A stretch of DNA of 64,000 nucleotides from contig NZ_JAKRKC020000002.1 of the NCBI RefSeq assembly GCF_022664455.2, positions 2,294,001-2,358,000 on the forward strand, given 5' to 3'. The DNA is from Actinomadura luzonensis. Its GTDB lineage: Bacteria; Actinomycetota; Actinomycetes; Streptosporangiales; Streptosporangiaceae. Numbering within the stretch: position 1 is the first letter of the stretch; every line of letters begins with the position of its first letter. Below, piece after piece: positions 49,086 through 57,757 of the stretch. The notes below the pieces were generated by a model. It had not been told where the DNA came from. It saw only the letters and a list, made by a program, of their open reading frames with translations, and ran no database searches. Made by a program: the position numbers and the translations under genes.

Positions 49086-50525
49086 GTGACCATGGACGTT
49101 CTGCAGCTGATCGGCGGCCGCTGGCACGAGGGCGAGGGCGCCGAGTTCGCCCGCGCCAACCCGGCCCGGCCCGCCGAGATCGTGGCGCGCGGCCGGTTCG
49201 CCTCGGCCCGCGAGGTCGAGCGGGCCGTCGCCGCCGCCCGCGCCGCCGCGCCCGGCTGGGCCGCCACCCCGCACCACGCCCGCGCGGCCGTGCTGCTCGG
49301 CGCGGCCGACACCGTGGACCGCGAGGCCGAGACGTGGGGCGCGGAGCTGGCCCGCGAGGAGGGCAAGACGCTGCCCGAGGCGGTGGCCGAGGTGCGCGGC
49401 GCGGCCCGCATACTGCGCTACTACGCAGGGGAGGCCGACCGGGAGAGCGGGGAGGTCTACGCCTCGCCCCGGGCCGGCGAGAACGTCCTGGTGGTGCGGA
49501 AGCCGGTCGGCGTCGTCGGGATGATCACCCCGTTCAACTTCCCCATCGTCATCCCGGCCTGGAAGATCGGCCCCGCGCTCAGCCACGGCAACACCGTCGT
49601 GTGGAAGCCGTCCTCGCTGGTGCCGCTGCTGGCCTGCCGGCTGGCGCAGGCGCTCACCGGGGCCGGCCTGCCCGACGGCGTGCTCAACCTCGTGCACGGC
49701 GAGGCCGAGGCCGGCGCCGCCGTCGTGGACCACCCCGGCGTGCACGCGGTCTCCTTCACCGGCTCCACCGCCGTCGGCCGGGCCGTCATCGCCCGCTGCG
49801 GCGAGCTGGGCAAGCCCGTGCAGACCGAGACGGGCGGCAAGAACGCCTCCGTCGTGCTCGCCGACGCCGACCTCGGGCACGCCGCCGAGCAGGTCGTGCT
49901 CGGCGCGTTCCGCTCCACCGGCCAGAAGTGCACCGCGACCTCGCGGCTCATCGTCGCCGAGCAGGTCGCCGGCGAGCTGGTCGAACGGGTCGCGGACGCG
50001 GCGCGGCGGCTCGTCGTCGGCGACCCGCTGGAGCCGGGCGTCGAGATGGGCCCGCTGGTCAGCTCCGCCGCCCGCGACCGGGTGACCGCCGGGGTGCGCC
50101 GGGCCGTCGAGGAGGGCGCCAAGCCTCTCGCCGGGGCCGACCCCGTGGAAGGGGAGGGCTGGTTCGTCCCGCCGACCGTGCTCGACCTGCCCGGCACCGG
50201 CGTCGACTTCTGGCACACCGAGCTGTTCGGCCCGGTCGTCGGGGCGGTGCGCGCCGCCGGCCCCGAGGAGGCCATAAACCTGGCCAACCTCAGCGAGCAC
50301 GGCCTGTCCGCCGCCGTCTTCACCCGCGACCTCGGCGTCGCGCTCAAGGCCGTCGAGCGGCTGGAGGTCGGCGTGCTGCACGTCAACTCCGAGTCGGCCG
50401 GGACGTTCCCGCACGTGCCGTTCGGCGGCGCCAAGCAGAGCGGGTTCGGGCCGAAGGAGCAGGGCCGGGCCGCCCGCGAGTTCTTCACCAGGACGGTCAC
50501 CGTCTACCTCGGGGCCCCGGCGTGA
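49086..50525 (+). CDS. NAD(P)-dependent aldehyde dehydrogenase
   Basis: 479 residues. Catalytic Cys282 in STGQKCTATSR, general-base Glu in TETGGKN, cofactor loop FTGSTAVGRAV, and MITPFNFPIVIPAWKIGPAL. Close in style to semialdehyde dehydrogenases (2-oxoglutarate, succinate or glutarate semialdehyde). Its coupling (GTGA) to a class III CoA-transferase and the divergent glutaryl-CoA dehydrogenase-like gene favour glutarate semialdehyde, as an inference. GTG 49086 or ATG 49092 could be the start. Confidence 0.9.
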   Translation: MTMDVLQLIGGRWHEGEGAEFARANPARPAEIVARGRFASAREVERAVAAARAAAPGWAATPHHARAAVLLGAADTVDREAETWGAELAREEGKTLPEAVAEVRGAARILRYYAGEADRESGEVYASPRAGENVLVVRKPVGVVGMITPFNFPIVIPAWKIGPALSHGNTVVWKPSSLVPLLACRLAQALTGAGLPDGVLNLVHGEAEAGAAVVDHPGVHAVSFTGSTAVGRAVIARCGELGKPVQTETGGKNASVVLADADLGHAAEQVVLGAFRSTGQKCTATSRLIVAEQVAGELVERVADAARRLVVGDPLEPGVEMGPLVSSAARDRVTAGVRRAVEEGAKPLAGADPVEGEGWFVPPTVLDLPGTGVDFWHTELFGPVVGAVRAAGPEEAINLANLSEHGLSAAVFTRDLGVALKAVERLEVGVLHVNSESAGTFPHVPFGGAKQSGFGPKEQGRAAREFFTRTVTVYLGAPA

Positions 50526-51646
50526 GCGGCGCGCTGGACGGGCTGCTGGTCGCCGACTTCAGCCGGGTGCTGGCCGGGCCGTACGCCACCATGCTGCTGG
50601 CCGACCTGGGGGCCGACGTGGTCAAGGTCGAGCGGCCCGGCGAAGGGGACGACACCCGGGCCTGGGGGCCGCCGTACGGGCCGGGGGGCGAGGCCACGTA
50701 CTTCCTGGGCGTCAACCGCAACAAGCGCTCGATCGCGCTGGACCTGCGCGCGGACGCCGACGTGGCGCGGGCGCTGGCCGCCCGCGCCGACGTCGTGGTG
50801 GAGAACTTCCGCCCCGGCACGATGGACCGGCTCGGCCTCGGGTACGACGCGCTCCGCGAGCTGAACCCCGGGCTCGTGCACTGCTCGATCACCGGCTTCG
50901 GCTCCGGAGCCGGGGCCGGGCTGCCCGGCTACGACCTCATCGCGCAGGCCGTCGGCGGCCTCATGAGCGTCACCGGCGAGCCGGACGGCCCCGGCACGAA
51001 GGCCGGCGTGGCGCTGGTGGACGTGATCACCGGCCTGCACGCCGCGCTCGGCATCCTGGCCGCGCTCCGCCACCGCGACCGCACGGGGGAGGGGCAGCAC
51101 CTGGAGGTCTCCCTGCTGTCGTCGCTGCTGTCCGCCCTCACCAACCACGCCTCCGCCTACGCCGCCGCAGGGGTCGTGCCGCGCGCGATGGGCAACCGGC
51201 ATCCGAGCATCGTGCCGTACGAGGTGTTCGAGACCGCGGACCGGCCGCTGGTGATCGCCGCCGGCAACGACCGCCAGTTCCAGGCCCTGTGCCGGGCGCT
51301 CGGCCGCGCCGACCTGGCCGCCGACCCCCGCTACGCGACCAACCCCGGCCGCGTCGCGGCCCGCGCGGAGCTGGTGGCCGAGCTGACCGCCGCCCTGCGC
51401 CGCCGCCCGGCGGACGACTGGTTCGGACTGCTCACCGCGGCGGGCGTGCCGTGCGGGCCGATCAACGACGTCGCCGCCGCCTTCGCGCTCGCGGCGGACC
51501 TCGGCCTGGAGCCCGCCGTGGACGTCGGCGGCGTCGGCCAGGTCGCCAACCCGATCCGGCTGGCGGCCACGCCGCCCTCCTACCGCCGCCGCCCGCCCCG
51601 CCTCGGGGAGGACGAGGCATGGGTTCGTGAGATATTGGGGCGGTGA
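50522..51646 (+). CDS. Class III (CaiB/BaiF) CoA-transferase
   Basis: 374 residues. LVADFSRVLAGPYATMLLADLGADVVKVERPGEGDDTR at the N-terminus is diagnostic; the catalytic Asp is Asp167 in GVALVDVITGLHAALGIL; FLGVNRNKRSIALDL and YDLIAQAVGGLMSVTG are conserved. It moves CoA from a donor such as succinyl-CoA to a carboxylate; glutarate fits the context. GTG start overlapping the aldehyde dehydrogenase stop, and its stop overlaps the GntR start. Confidence 0.92.
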   Translation: MSGALDGLLVADFSRVLAGPYATMLLADLGADVVKVERPGEGDDTRAWGPPYGPGGEATYFLGVNRNKRSIALDLRADADVARALAARADVVVENFRPGTMDRLGLGYDALRELNPGLVHCSITGFGSGAGAGLPGYDLIAQAVGGLMSVTGEPDGPGTKAGVALVDVITGLHAALGILAALRHRDRTGEGQHLEVSLLSSLLSALTNHASAYAAAGVVPRAMGNRHPSIVPYEVFETADRPLVIAAGNDRQFQALCRALGRADLAADPRYATNPGRVAARAELVAELTAALRRRPADDWFGLLTAAGVPCGPINDVAAAFALAADLGLEPAVDVGGVGQVANPIRLAATPPSYRRRPPRLGEDEAWVREILGR

Positions 51647-52305
51647 TCGGGGACGAGGCGCGGCGCCGGCCGCCGACGGCCCAGCAGTTCGTGCTGGCCG
51701 AGCTGCGCCGCGCCATCACCACCGGCCGCCTGCGCCCCGGCGCCCCGATCCGCCAGGACGCGCTGGCCGAGGAGCTGCAGGTCAGCCGGGTCCCGCTGCG
51801 CGAGGCGCTGAAGACGCTCCAGGGCGAGGGCCTGGTCAGGTACGAGGCCCACCGCGGCTACTTCGTCGAGACCCTGTCCCTCGACGACCTGCGCGAGGTC
51901 TACCGCATCCGTGAGCTGCTGGAGGAGGAGGCGGTGCGGCGCGCGGTCGCCCGCCTCGACGACGACGGCCTGGCCCGCCTGGAGGCCGCGCAGCTCGACG
52001 TCGAGCGCGCCGCGGCGGCCGGCGACGTCCTGGCCATGGCGACCGCCAACCGCGTCTTCCACATGACGCTCTTCGACGCCGCCGGCATGCCCCGCCTGTC
52101 CCGCCTCATCCGCACGTTGTGGGACGCCACCGACGCCTACCGCTCGATGTACTACGGCGACGGCGGCAACCGCGAGCGCGTGGTCACCGAGCACCGCGCC
52201 ACCCTCGACGCGCTGCGCCGCCGCTCCGCCGACGACGCGGTGGCCACCCTCGACGTGCACCGCGCGCACGCGGTCGCCGAGCTGGAAGGACTCCTCGGCC
52301 CGTAG
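51643..52305 (+). CDS. GntR-family regulator, FadR/FCD subgroup
   Basis: 220 residues. Winged helix QQFVLAELRRAITTGRLRPGAPIRQDALAEELQVSRVPLREALKTLQGEGLVRYEAHRGYFV, then an FCD effector domain (YRIRELLEEEAVRRA, NRVFHMTLFDAAGMPRL, EHRATLDALRRR) with the metal-binding Asp/His pattern. Last gene of the rightward operon; it likely binds the TTGGATCCAA cluster at 49042 and controls both arms in response to an organic acid. Confidence 0.9.
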   Translation: MIGDEARRRPPTAQQFVLAELRRAITTGRLRPGAPIRQDALAEELQVSRVPLREALKTLQGEGLVRYEAHRGYFVETLSLDDLREVYRIRELLEEEAVRRAVARLDDDGLARLEAAQLDVERAAAAGDVLAMATANRVFHMTLFDAAGMPRLSRLIRTLWDATDAYRSMYYGDGGNRERVVTEHRATLDALRRRSADDAVATLDVHRAHAVAELEGLLGP

Positions 52306-52508
52306 TGGCTCCGCTACGACAAGTGACGTACCGCTGTGCCTCGCGACGGAGGCCGCCTACGAGCGGCGCACCGGCAACCCGTGGCTCCAGCCGCTCGGCC
52401 TGGCCCACGCCGGGCCCGCGCCTCCTGCTCGCCCGCGAGTAACACGAAGCACGCATCAACGGATGTTCTCCATGATTGGTGCGGTCTTTGAGACGGGCGG
52501 TTTGGAAC

Positions 52509-53144
52509 GTGACAGTCCCCCCGGTCGAACCCAAGAAGAAGGACCACCGGGTCCAGATCGTCGTCGCGATCATCGGCGCCTGCGCGGCGATCCTGGCCGC
52601 ACTCATCCCCGTGGTCCTCAGCCGGATGGGCGGCCCCGAGCCCACGCCCACCCCGGCCCCGCCGCCGTCCCCGTCCTCGTCCCCGTCCTTCGTCGACGAG
52701 AGCACGGATCCGCCCGAGACCACCGATCCGCCCGAGACCACGGACCCGCCCGCCTCCCCCTCCCCGGAGGAGGAGCCGGCGGTCGGCGTGCCCGCCGGCT
52801 ACCGGGGCTCCTGGAGCGGCCGGGTGGACTGGCTCCCGCCCCTCCAGGGCTCCTACAGCACGAACCTCACCATCACCGCAGGCACGCTGGAGTCGATGGT
52901 CGGCCAGTTCTCCGCCCAGGGCGACACCTGCCGCGGCATGCTCTACCTCGTCTCCGGCGGCGGCCCGATCGTGCTGCGGCTGAAGACGGTCTACGACGGC
53001 GGCGGCTGCTCCTCGCTGGCCGACGTCAAGCTGACCCTGGACGACGACGGCGACCTGAGCTACGAGCTGATCGCCGCCCAGTTCCCCCAGGGGTACGTGA
53101 ACCAGCCCTCACCGCCCGCCAGGGGCACCCTCACCCACGACTGA
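52509..53144 (+). CDS. Single-pass membrane protein with Pro/Thr-rich stalk and extracellular domain
   Basis: About 211 residues: short basic cytoplasmic head (EPKKKDHRV), one membrane helix (IVVAIIGACAAILAALIPVVL), a Pro/Ser/Thr stalk containing three TDPPE-like repeats, and a ~100-residue extracellular beta-rich domain (YRGSWSGRVDWLPPLQGSYSTNLTITAG) with two Cys in GDTCRGML and GGGCSSL. No known catalytic motif. GTG 52509 was chosen; GTG 52476 is an alternative. Isolated gene. The 203-bp gap before it contains a short GC3-rich stretch (52327-52400) that may be a gene remnant. Confidence 0.7.
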   Translation: MTVPPVEPKKKDHRVQIVVAIIGACAAILAALIPVVLSRMGGPEPTPTPAPPPSPSSSPSFVDESTDPPETTDPPETTDPPASPSPEEEPAVGVPAGYRGSWSGRVDWLPPLQGSYSTNLTITAGTLESMVGQFSAQGDTCRGMLYLVSGGGPIVLRLKTVYDGGGCSSLADVKLTLDDDGDLSYELIAAQFPQGYVNQPSPPARGTLTHD

Positions 53145-53186
53145 GCCGAGTAAGGGGCCCGGGGCGTCACGGGCGGGCGCGGAGGC

Positions 53187-54398
53187 TCAGGCGGCCACGG
53201 CGCCCGCCTGCACCACGTGCCGCAGGTGCCGGCCCGGCTCGGCCAGCACGCCGACGTCCTCCAGCGGGTCCGCGCCGAGCACCAGCAGGTCGGCGTGCGC
53301 GCCCACGTCCAGGGTGCCGATCTCGCCCGCCATCCCCACCAGCTCGGCCGCGCCCGAGGTGGCCGCCCGCAGCACGTCGAGCGGGCTCTGCACCTCCCGC
53401 CGCAGCCGGAACTCGTGGTTCTGGTGCCGGTGCATGCCCCCCAGCAGGTCGGTGCCGTAAGCCATCCTGACCCCGCCCCGCGCGGCCCGCTCCAGCGCGG
53501 CCAGCCCGGCCTCCAGCACCTCGTCCACCTTGCGCCAGCTCGCCTCCGGCAGCCCGAACGAGCGGCCCTCCTCCTTCAGCGCCCAGTACGTCACCAGCGT
53601 CGGCACCAGGAACGCCCCCCGCTCCACGAACAGCTCCACGCTGCGGTCGTCGATGAGGTTGCCATGCTCGATGGAGCGCACCCCGGCCTCCAGCGCCCGG
53701 TTCACGGCGCGGGCGGTGTAGGCGTGCGCGGCGACGTACCGGTTGGCGGCCTCGGCCTCCTCGACGATCGCGCGCAGCTCCTCCATCGAGTACTGCGTGG
53801 AGTCGATGCGGTCGGTCGGCGAGGCGACGCCGCCCGAGGCCATGACCTTGATGTGGCAGGCGCCCTTGCGCAGCTCGTCGCGGGCGGCCTCGCGCACCGC
53901 GTCCACGCCGTCGGCCACCCGGCCGACGCCCGCGCAGCACGGGTGGTCGTCCTTCAGGTGCTGTCCCCGGCCGCGGAAGTCGGCGTGGCCGCCGGTCTGG
54001 CTCAGCCCCTTGCCGCAGAACAGCAGCCGCGGCCCCCGTACCAGCCCCTCGGCCTGGGCGTCGGCCAGGCCGAAGTCGGCGCCGGAGTTGTCGCGGACGG
54101 TGGTGAAGCCGCGCGACAACATCTCGCCCATGATGCGGGCGCTGTGCGCGGTCACGTACGACGGGGACATGGCGGGCAGCGCCCCCAGGTCCGCCGTGTG
54201 GGCGGTGACGTGCACGTGGGCGTCGATGAGGCCCGGCACCACGTACGCGCCCGCGCCGTCGATCACCCGGGTCCCGTCCGGCGCGCGCAGCCCCCGGCCG
54301 GTCTCGGCGACGCGGCCGTCGGCGCAGCGCAGGTCGCCCTCGGCGTACTCGCCGGTGGCCACGTCCAGGACGCGCACGTTCTTCAGCAGCAGGCTCAT
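53187..54398 (-). CDS. Metal-dependent amidohydrolase (prolidase/Xaa-Pro-like subgroup)
   Basis: 403 residues. Metal ligands in order: LIDAHVHV (His61, His63), carbamylated-Lys candidate in HIKVMASGG, AHAYTA, IEHGNLID and AYGTDLLGG. The CHIKVMASGGVASPTD segment is typical of the prolidase/imidazolonepropionase-like group. Cleaves a C-N bond in an imported small molecule; substrate unknown. ATGA overlap with the upstream GAF-domain gene, third gene of a leftward MFS-GAF-amidohydrolase operon. Confidence 0.88.
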   Translation of the reverse strand: MSLLLKNVRVLDVATGEYAEGDLRCADGRVAETGRGLRAPDGTRVIDGAGAYVVPGLIDAHVHVTAHTADLGALPAMSPSYVTAHSARIMGEMLSRGFTTVRDNSGADFGLADAQAEGLVRGPRLLFCGKGLSQTGGHADFRGRGQHLKDDHPCCAGVGRVADGVDAVREAARDELRKGACHIKVMASGGVASPTDRIDSTQYSMEELRAIVEEAEAANRYVAAHAYTARAVNRALEAGVRSIEHGNLIDDRSVELFVERGAFLVPTLVTYWALKEEGRSFGLPEASWRKVDEVLEAGLAALERAARGGVRMAYGTDLLGGMHRHQNHEFRLRREVQSPLDVLRAATSGAAELVGMAGEIGTLDVGAHADLLVLGADPLEDVGVLAEPGRHLRHVVQAGAVAA

Positions 54399-54829
54399 CG
54401 CGCACCCCGCACGGCGGCGACGGCCAGCGGCGCCAGCGCCTCGGCGGCGGCGACCGACCTCTCGTCGTAGGCGCCCTCCGCGTCGAGCAGGTTGAGCACG
54501 CCGACCACCTCGTCGCCGTCCAGCACCGGGACGTTGACGACCGCGCCGCAGCCCAGGCTCTCGATCAGCTCGTGGTCGGCGAAGATCTCGCGCACCGCCG
54601 CCCGGTCGGCCCCGAGGTACGGCCGGCGCCCCTCGATGCACGTGGCCAGCCAGCCCTGCGCCACCTCCACGCTCTTCTCCCCGCCCACGGGGTACTGCTC
54701 CGGGTGGCTGGTGTGCACCCGGCGCAGCGTCCGCCGCTCCGGGACCCAGGCCAGCACCGTGAACAGGCGCACGCCCACGTCGGCGCGCACGCGCTCCTCC
54801 AGCTCCTCGAACGTCGTTGCGTCCGTCAT
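54395..54829 (-). CDS. Stand-alone GAF-domain protein
   Basis: 144 residues consisting of one GAF domain: RLFTVLAWVPERRTLRRVHTSHPEQYPVGG, GWLATCIEGRRPYLG, LGCGAVVNVPVLDGDEVVGVLNLLDAEGAYDER. GAF domains bind small ligands; no output domain is present. Sandwiched between an MFS transporter and an amidohydrolase with 4-base overlaps on both sides, so it may sense or chaperone the transported compound. Similar lone GAF proteins accompany catabolic operons in proteobacteria. Confidence 0.85.
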   Translation of the reverse strand: MTDATTFEELEERVRADVGVRLFTVLAWVPERRTLRRVHTSHPEQYPVGGEKSVEVAQGWLATCIEGRRPYLGADRAAVREIFADHELIESLGCGAVVNVPVLDGDEVVGVLNLLDAEGAYDERSVAAAEALAPLAVAAVRGAR

Positions 54830-56211
54830 CTCGTCGCCTCCTTGGTGGCGGGTTCGGTCAGCTCTTCCAGCGAACGCCCGGCCGTGGCCAGGCCGAACAC
54901 GATCACGCAGATCACCCCGGCCACCAGCACCGCCGTGGTCAGCCCGAACACCCCTGCGAAGCCGAGGCCGGCGGCCGACACGCCGATGATCGTCGGGGCC
55001 AGGATGCTGCCGACGCGCCCGAAGGCGCTCGACAGGCCCGTCCCGGTGGCGCGGATCCAGGTCGGGAACACCTCGGGGGTGTAGGAGTAGACGCCCGCGT
55101 ACGTGCCGTTCAGGAAGAACGACAACACCGCGCCGGCGAGCGTGATGGCGGCCGGGGAGTCCATCTGCGACAGCCAGAACGCGCTGACCGCCGAGCCCGC
55201 CAGGTAGATCGCGATGGTGTTCTTGCGGTCCAGCCGCTCCGACAGCCAGGCCGCCGAGAAGTAGCCGGGCATCTGGGCCAGGTAGATGATGATCGAGAAC
55301 TCGAAGCTCTTGGTGACGGTGATGCCGCGCTGCACGAGCAGCGTCGGGATCCACGAGAAGAACCCGTAGTACGAGAACGTGATCACGAACCAGATCAGCC
55401 AGATCACCGCCGTGCGCCGGGCCATGACGGGGCTCCACAGGAAGCGCAGCGCGCTGAACAGGTTCACCTTCGGCGCGCTCGCGGGCGCCGCGGCCGTGCC
55501 GGCCGGGGCGTCGGGCACCGGCGGCAGCGGCTCCCCGGTGGCCCGCTCCACGCGGCGCTCCAGGCCGGCCACCACCGCCTCGGCCTCGGCCACCTTGCCC
55601 TGCTGGAGCAGGAAACGCGGCGACTCCGGCAGCGAGCGCCGCCACCACAGCAGCATGAGGACCGGCAGCGCGGTGATGAGCTGTGCCACCCGCCAGCCGT
55701 CGTCCATGGTCGGCACCACGAACCGGCCGATCAGGGCGGCCAGCACGAACCCGAACGAGAAGAACCCGGCCAGCGCGCCGATGAACCAGCCGCGCCGCTT
55801 GGCGGGCACGAACTCCGACAGGAACGGCGCGATGATCGCGCTCTCCGCGCCCGCGCCCGCCCCGGCCAGCACCCGGCTGGCCAGGAACACCTCGTAGTTG
55901 GGCGCGAACGCGGCCACCACGGAGAAGGCCGCGTAGAAGGCGAGGGCGTACATCATGACCTGCTTGCGGCCGATGCGGTCGCCGAGCAGGCCGGCGGCCG
56001 TCGCGCCGAACAGGAAACCGAACGGCGTCGCGGAGCCGATGAGGCCGAGCTGCCCGTTCGACAGGCCCCAGGCGTCCTGGGCGCTCGGCAGCAGGAACGC
56101 CACCACCGCCGAGTCCATGCCGTCGAAGGTGTAGCCGAGTCCGCCGATCAGGAGCAGGAGGTAGTGCGGACGGCTCAGCGGTAGCCGGTCCAGACGGGCC
56201 AACAAGGTCAT
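54826..56211 (-). CDS. MFS transporter, AAHS/sugar-porter type
   Basis: 461 residues, 12 helices. GLGYTFDGMDSAVVAFLLPS at helix 1 (with D-G-M-D as in the aromatic acid:H+ symporter group), GDRIGRKQVM between helices 2 and 3, LPESPRFLLQQGK after helix 6, a ~70-residue central loop, and ERLDRKNT. Imports an organic acid or amide substrate for the amidohydrolase. GGAAAGG precedes the ATG. First gene of the operon; divergent from RpiR with an intervening palindrome. Confidence 0.9.
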   Translation of the reverse strand: MTLLARLDRLPLSRPHYLLLLIGGLGYTFDGMDSAVVAFLLPSAQDAWGLSNGQLGLIGSATPFGFLFGATAAGLLGDRIGRKQVMMYALAFYAAFSVVAAFAPNYEVFLASRVLAGAGAGAESAIIAPFLSEFVPAKRRGWFIGALAGFFSFGFVLAALIGRFVVPTMDDGWRVAQLITALPVLMLLWWRRSLPESPRFLLQQGKVAEAEAVVAGLERRVERATGEPLPPVPDAPAGTAAAPASAPKVNLFSALRFLWSPVMARRTAVIWLIWFVITFSYYGFFSWIPTLLVQRGITVTKSFEFSIIIYLAQMPGYFSAAWLSERLDRKNTIAIYLAGSAVSAFWLSQMDSPAAITLAGAVLSFFLNGTYAGVYSYTPEVFPTWIRATGTGLSSAFGRVGSILAPTIIGVSAAGLGFAGVFGLTTAVLVAGVICVIVFGLATAGRSLEELTEPATKEATR

Positions 56212-56268
56212 CGAACACACCTTTCCCCAGGTCATGGCCCTGCAGGTCGATTGCGCAGCAACATACTG

Positions 56269-56288
56269 TGCAATTCTGTGGAATTGCA
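56269..56288. promoter_or_regulatory. RpiR-type operator candidate
   Basis: TGCAATTC-TGTG-GAATTGCA, perfect 8-bp dyad, 58 bp upstream of the MFS start and 113 bp upstream of the RpiR GTG. It is unusually AT-rich for the region. Confidence 0.65.
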
Positions 56289-56400
56289 ATAGTCTTTGCA
56301 TTTCCTCCGTGTGACGACCGCGTACGATGACCGGCAGGCCCGATCGGAAAGAGGGAGCAGTGAGGGCAGTGAGCGGGGGCATGACCGAGGAGCGAACGCC

Positions 56401-57537
56401 GTGACCGGCCGTCTCGCCCGGCGGGAGCACGCCGCGGGCGACGATCTCGCCCGGCCCGGACACGCCGCGGGCGACGATGTCGCCCGGCCCGGACACGCCG
56501 CGGGCGACGAGTTCACCGCGCACAGCGCCGCCGCCGCCGACGCCGCCGCCGACGTGGGTTACGCCGGTGACGCGGGCGATGTCGGTGGCGCCGGCGACGA
56601 CTTCGAGGGCTGGCTGCGGGGCCGGACGCCGGAGCGCGGGCTGCGCGGCAAGTCAGCCGCGGTGCTGGAGGTGCTGCTGTCACAACCCCGGCGGGCCTCG
56701 TTCGGCTCGGCGGGGGAGCTCGCCCAGCTCGCCGGCGTCAACGTCGCCACCGTCACCCGCACCGCCCAGGCGCTCGGCTTCGCCGGCTGGCCCGCCCTGC
56801 AACAGGAGCTGCGCGCCCGCTACCTGTCCTCGCTGAGCGCCGGCCAGGTCGCCGCCGAGCACCGCGGCAGCGGCTCGCCCAGCTCGCGCTCGCTCCGCCG
56901 CGACCTCGACAGCCTCGCCCTGCTCAACCGCCGCCTGGACGAGCGCGTCCTGGTCACGATCGCCGAGGCCGTCGCCGCCGCCCGCCGCACCACGATCGTC
57001 GCCGACGGCAGCTACGCCGCCGTCGGCCTGGCCCTCGCGCACAACGCCCGGCTCGCCGGCTACCCCGTGCACGCCGTGACCGGCGGCGACTCCGAGCTCG
57101 CCAACGTCATGGCCGCCATCGGCGAGGGCGACGTGCTCATCGCCATCAGCTTCTGGCGGCTCTACGAGAGCACGGTGCTGGCCGCCAACGAGGCCCGGAC
57201 GCGGGGCGTGCGCGTCTTCGCCCTGACCGACGCCGCCAGCCCCGCGCTGGCCGCCGCGGCCGAGGAGGTGGTGCTGGTGCCGGCCGAGGGGGAGGCGTTC
57301 TTCCCGTCACTGACGGCCGGGATCGCGGTCGCGCAGGCGCTGGTCACGCAGCTCGCGGCGGTGGACCCGGCACGGACGGGGGCCGCCATCGAGGCCGCCG
57401 AGGCCATGTGGGCCAAATTCGCCCTCCTCCACCGCCGCCCCACCACTCCACCCACCACCCCACCCACCGGCCCTCTCTCCACCGGCCCTCTCTCCACCGG
57501 CCCTCTCTCCACCGGCCCTCTCTCCACCGGCCCCTGA
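56401..57537 (+). CDS. MurR/RpiR-family regulator with repeat-expanded ends
   Basis: 378 residues from GTG 56401; the true start is uncertain because no strong ribosome site is seen. The N-terminal ~60 residues are low-complexity, including 2.5 copies of an 11-residue HAAGDDxARPG repeat (33-bp units from 56428). Then RpiR helix-turn-helix (VLEVLLSQPRRASFGSAGELAQLAGVNVATVTRTAQALGFAGWPALQQELR) and SIS domain (ARRTTIVADGSYAAVGLALAHNARLAG, GDVLIAISFWRLYESTVLAA). The C-terminus ends in LSTGP repeats. It should control the divergent MFS-GAF-amidohydrolase operon via 56269-56288. Confidence 0.87.
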   Translation: MTGRLARREHAAGDDLARPGHAAGDDVARPGHAAGDEFTAHSAAAADAAADVGYAGDAGDVGGAGDDFEGWLRGRTPERGLRGKSAAVLEVLLSQPRRASFGSAGELAQLAGVNVATVTRTAQALGFAGWPALQQELRARYLSSLSAGQVAAEHRGSGSPSSRSLRRDLDSLALLNRRLDERVLVTIAEAVAAARRTTIVADGSYAAVGLALAHNARLAGYPVHAVTGGDSELANVMAAIGEGDVLIAISFWRLYESTVLAANEARTRGVRVFALTDAASPALAAAAEEVVLVPAEGEAFFPSLTAGIAVAQALVTQLAAVDPARTGAAIEAAEAMWAKFALLHRRPTTPPTTPPTGPLSTGPLSTGPLSTGPLSTGP

Positions 57538-57610
57538 GCCGGGGGGCCTTGAGCCGTGGGCTCTTGAGCCGGGGGGCCTTGAGCCGTGGGGCCCTGAGCC
57601 GTGGGCTCTT
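57464..57610. repeat. Two adjacent 15-bp minisatellites
   Basis: 57464-57537: four full and one partial copy of CCACCGGCCCTCTCT, encoding the LSTGP tail of the RpiR protein. 57536-57610: five copies of a different 15-bp unit, GAGCCGTGGGCTCTT and variants, beginning at the stop codon. Each of the latter contains a short GAGCC/GGCTC dyad and could act as a terminator array. The gap 57538-57757 holds no gene. Confidence 0.85.
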
Positions 57611-57757
57611 GAGCCGTTGACCCCCTGCCTCGTGGGCCTCCTGGTTCGTGGGCGCTGACCGTGGAGGCCCGGCGGGCGATCAGTCGGAGGGGCCGGAGGG
57701 TGTTACGGGTACCGGCGGGGTCGTTCGGGTGGGGGGAAGGGGGAGAGGCGGGCGGGG

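Noticed and set aside
52327..52442. Short GC3-rich frame before the membrane protein
   Set aside because: Could be a gene remnant (AAYERRTGNPWLQPLGL), but it has no start, no known domain and is too short to call in DNA this GC-rich.
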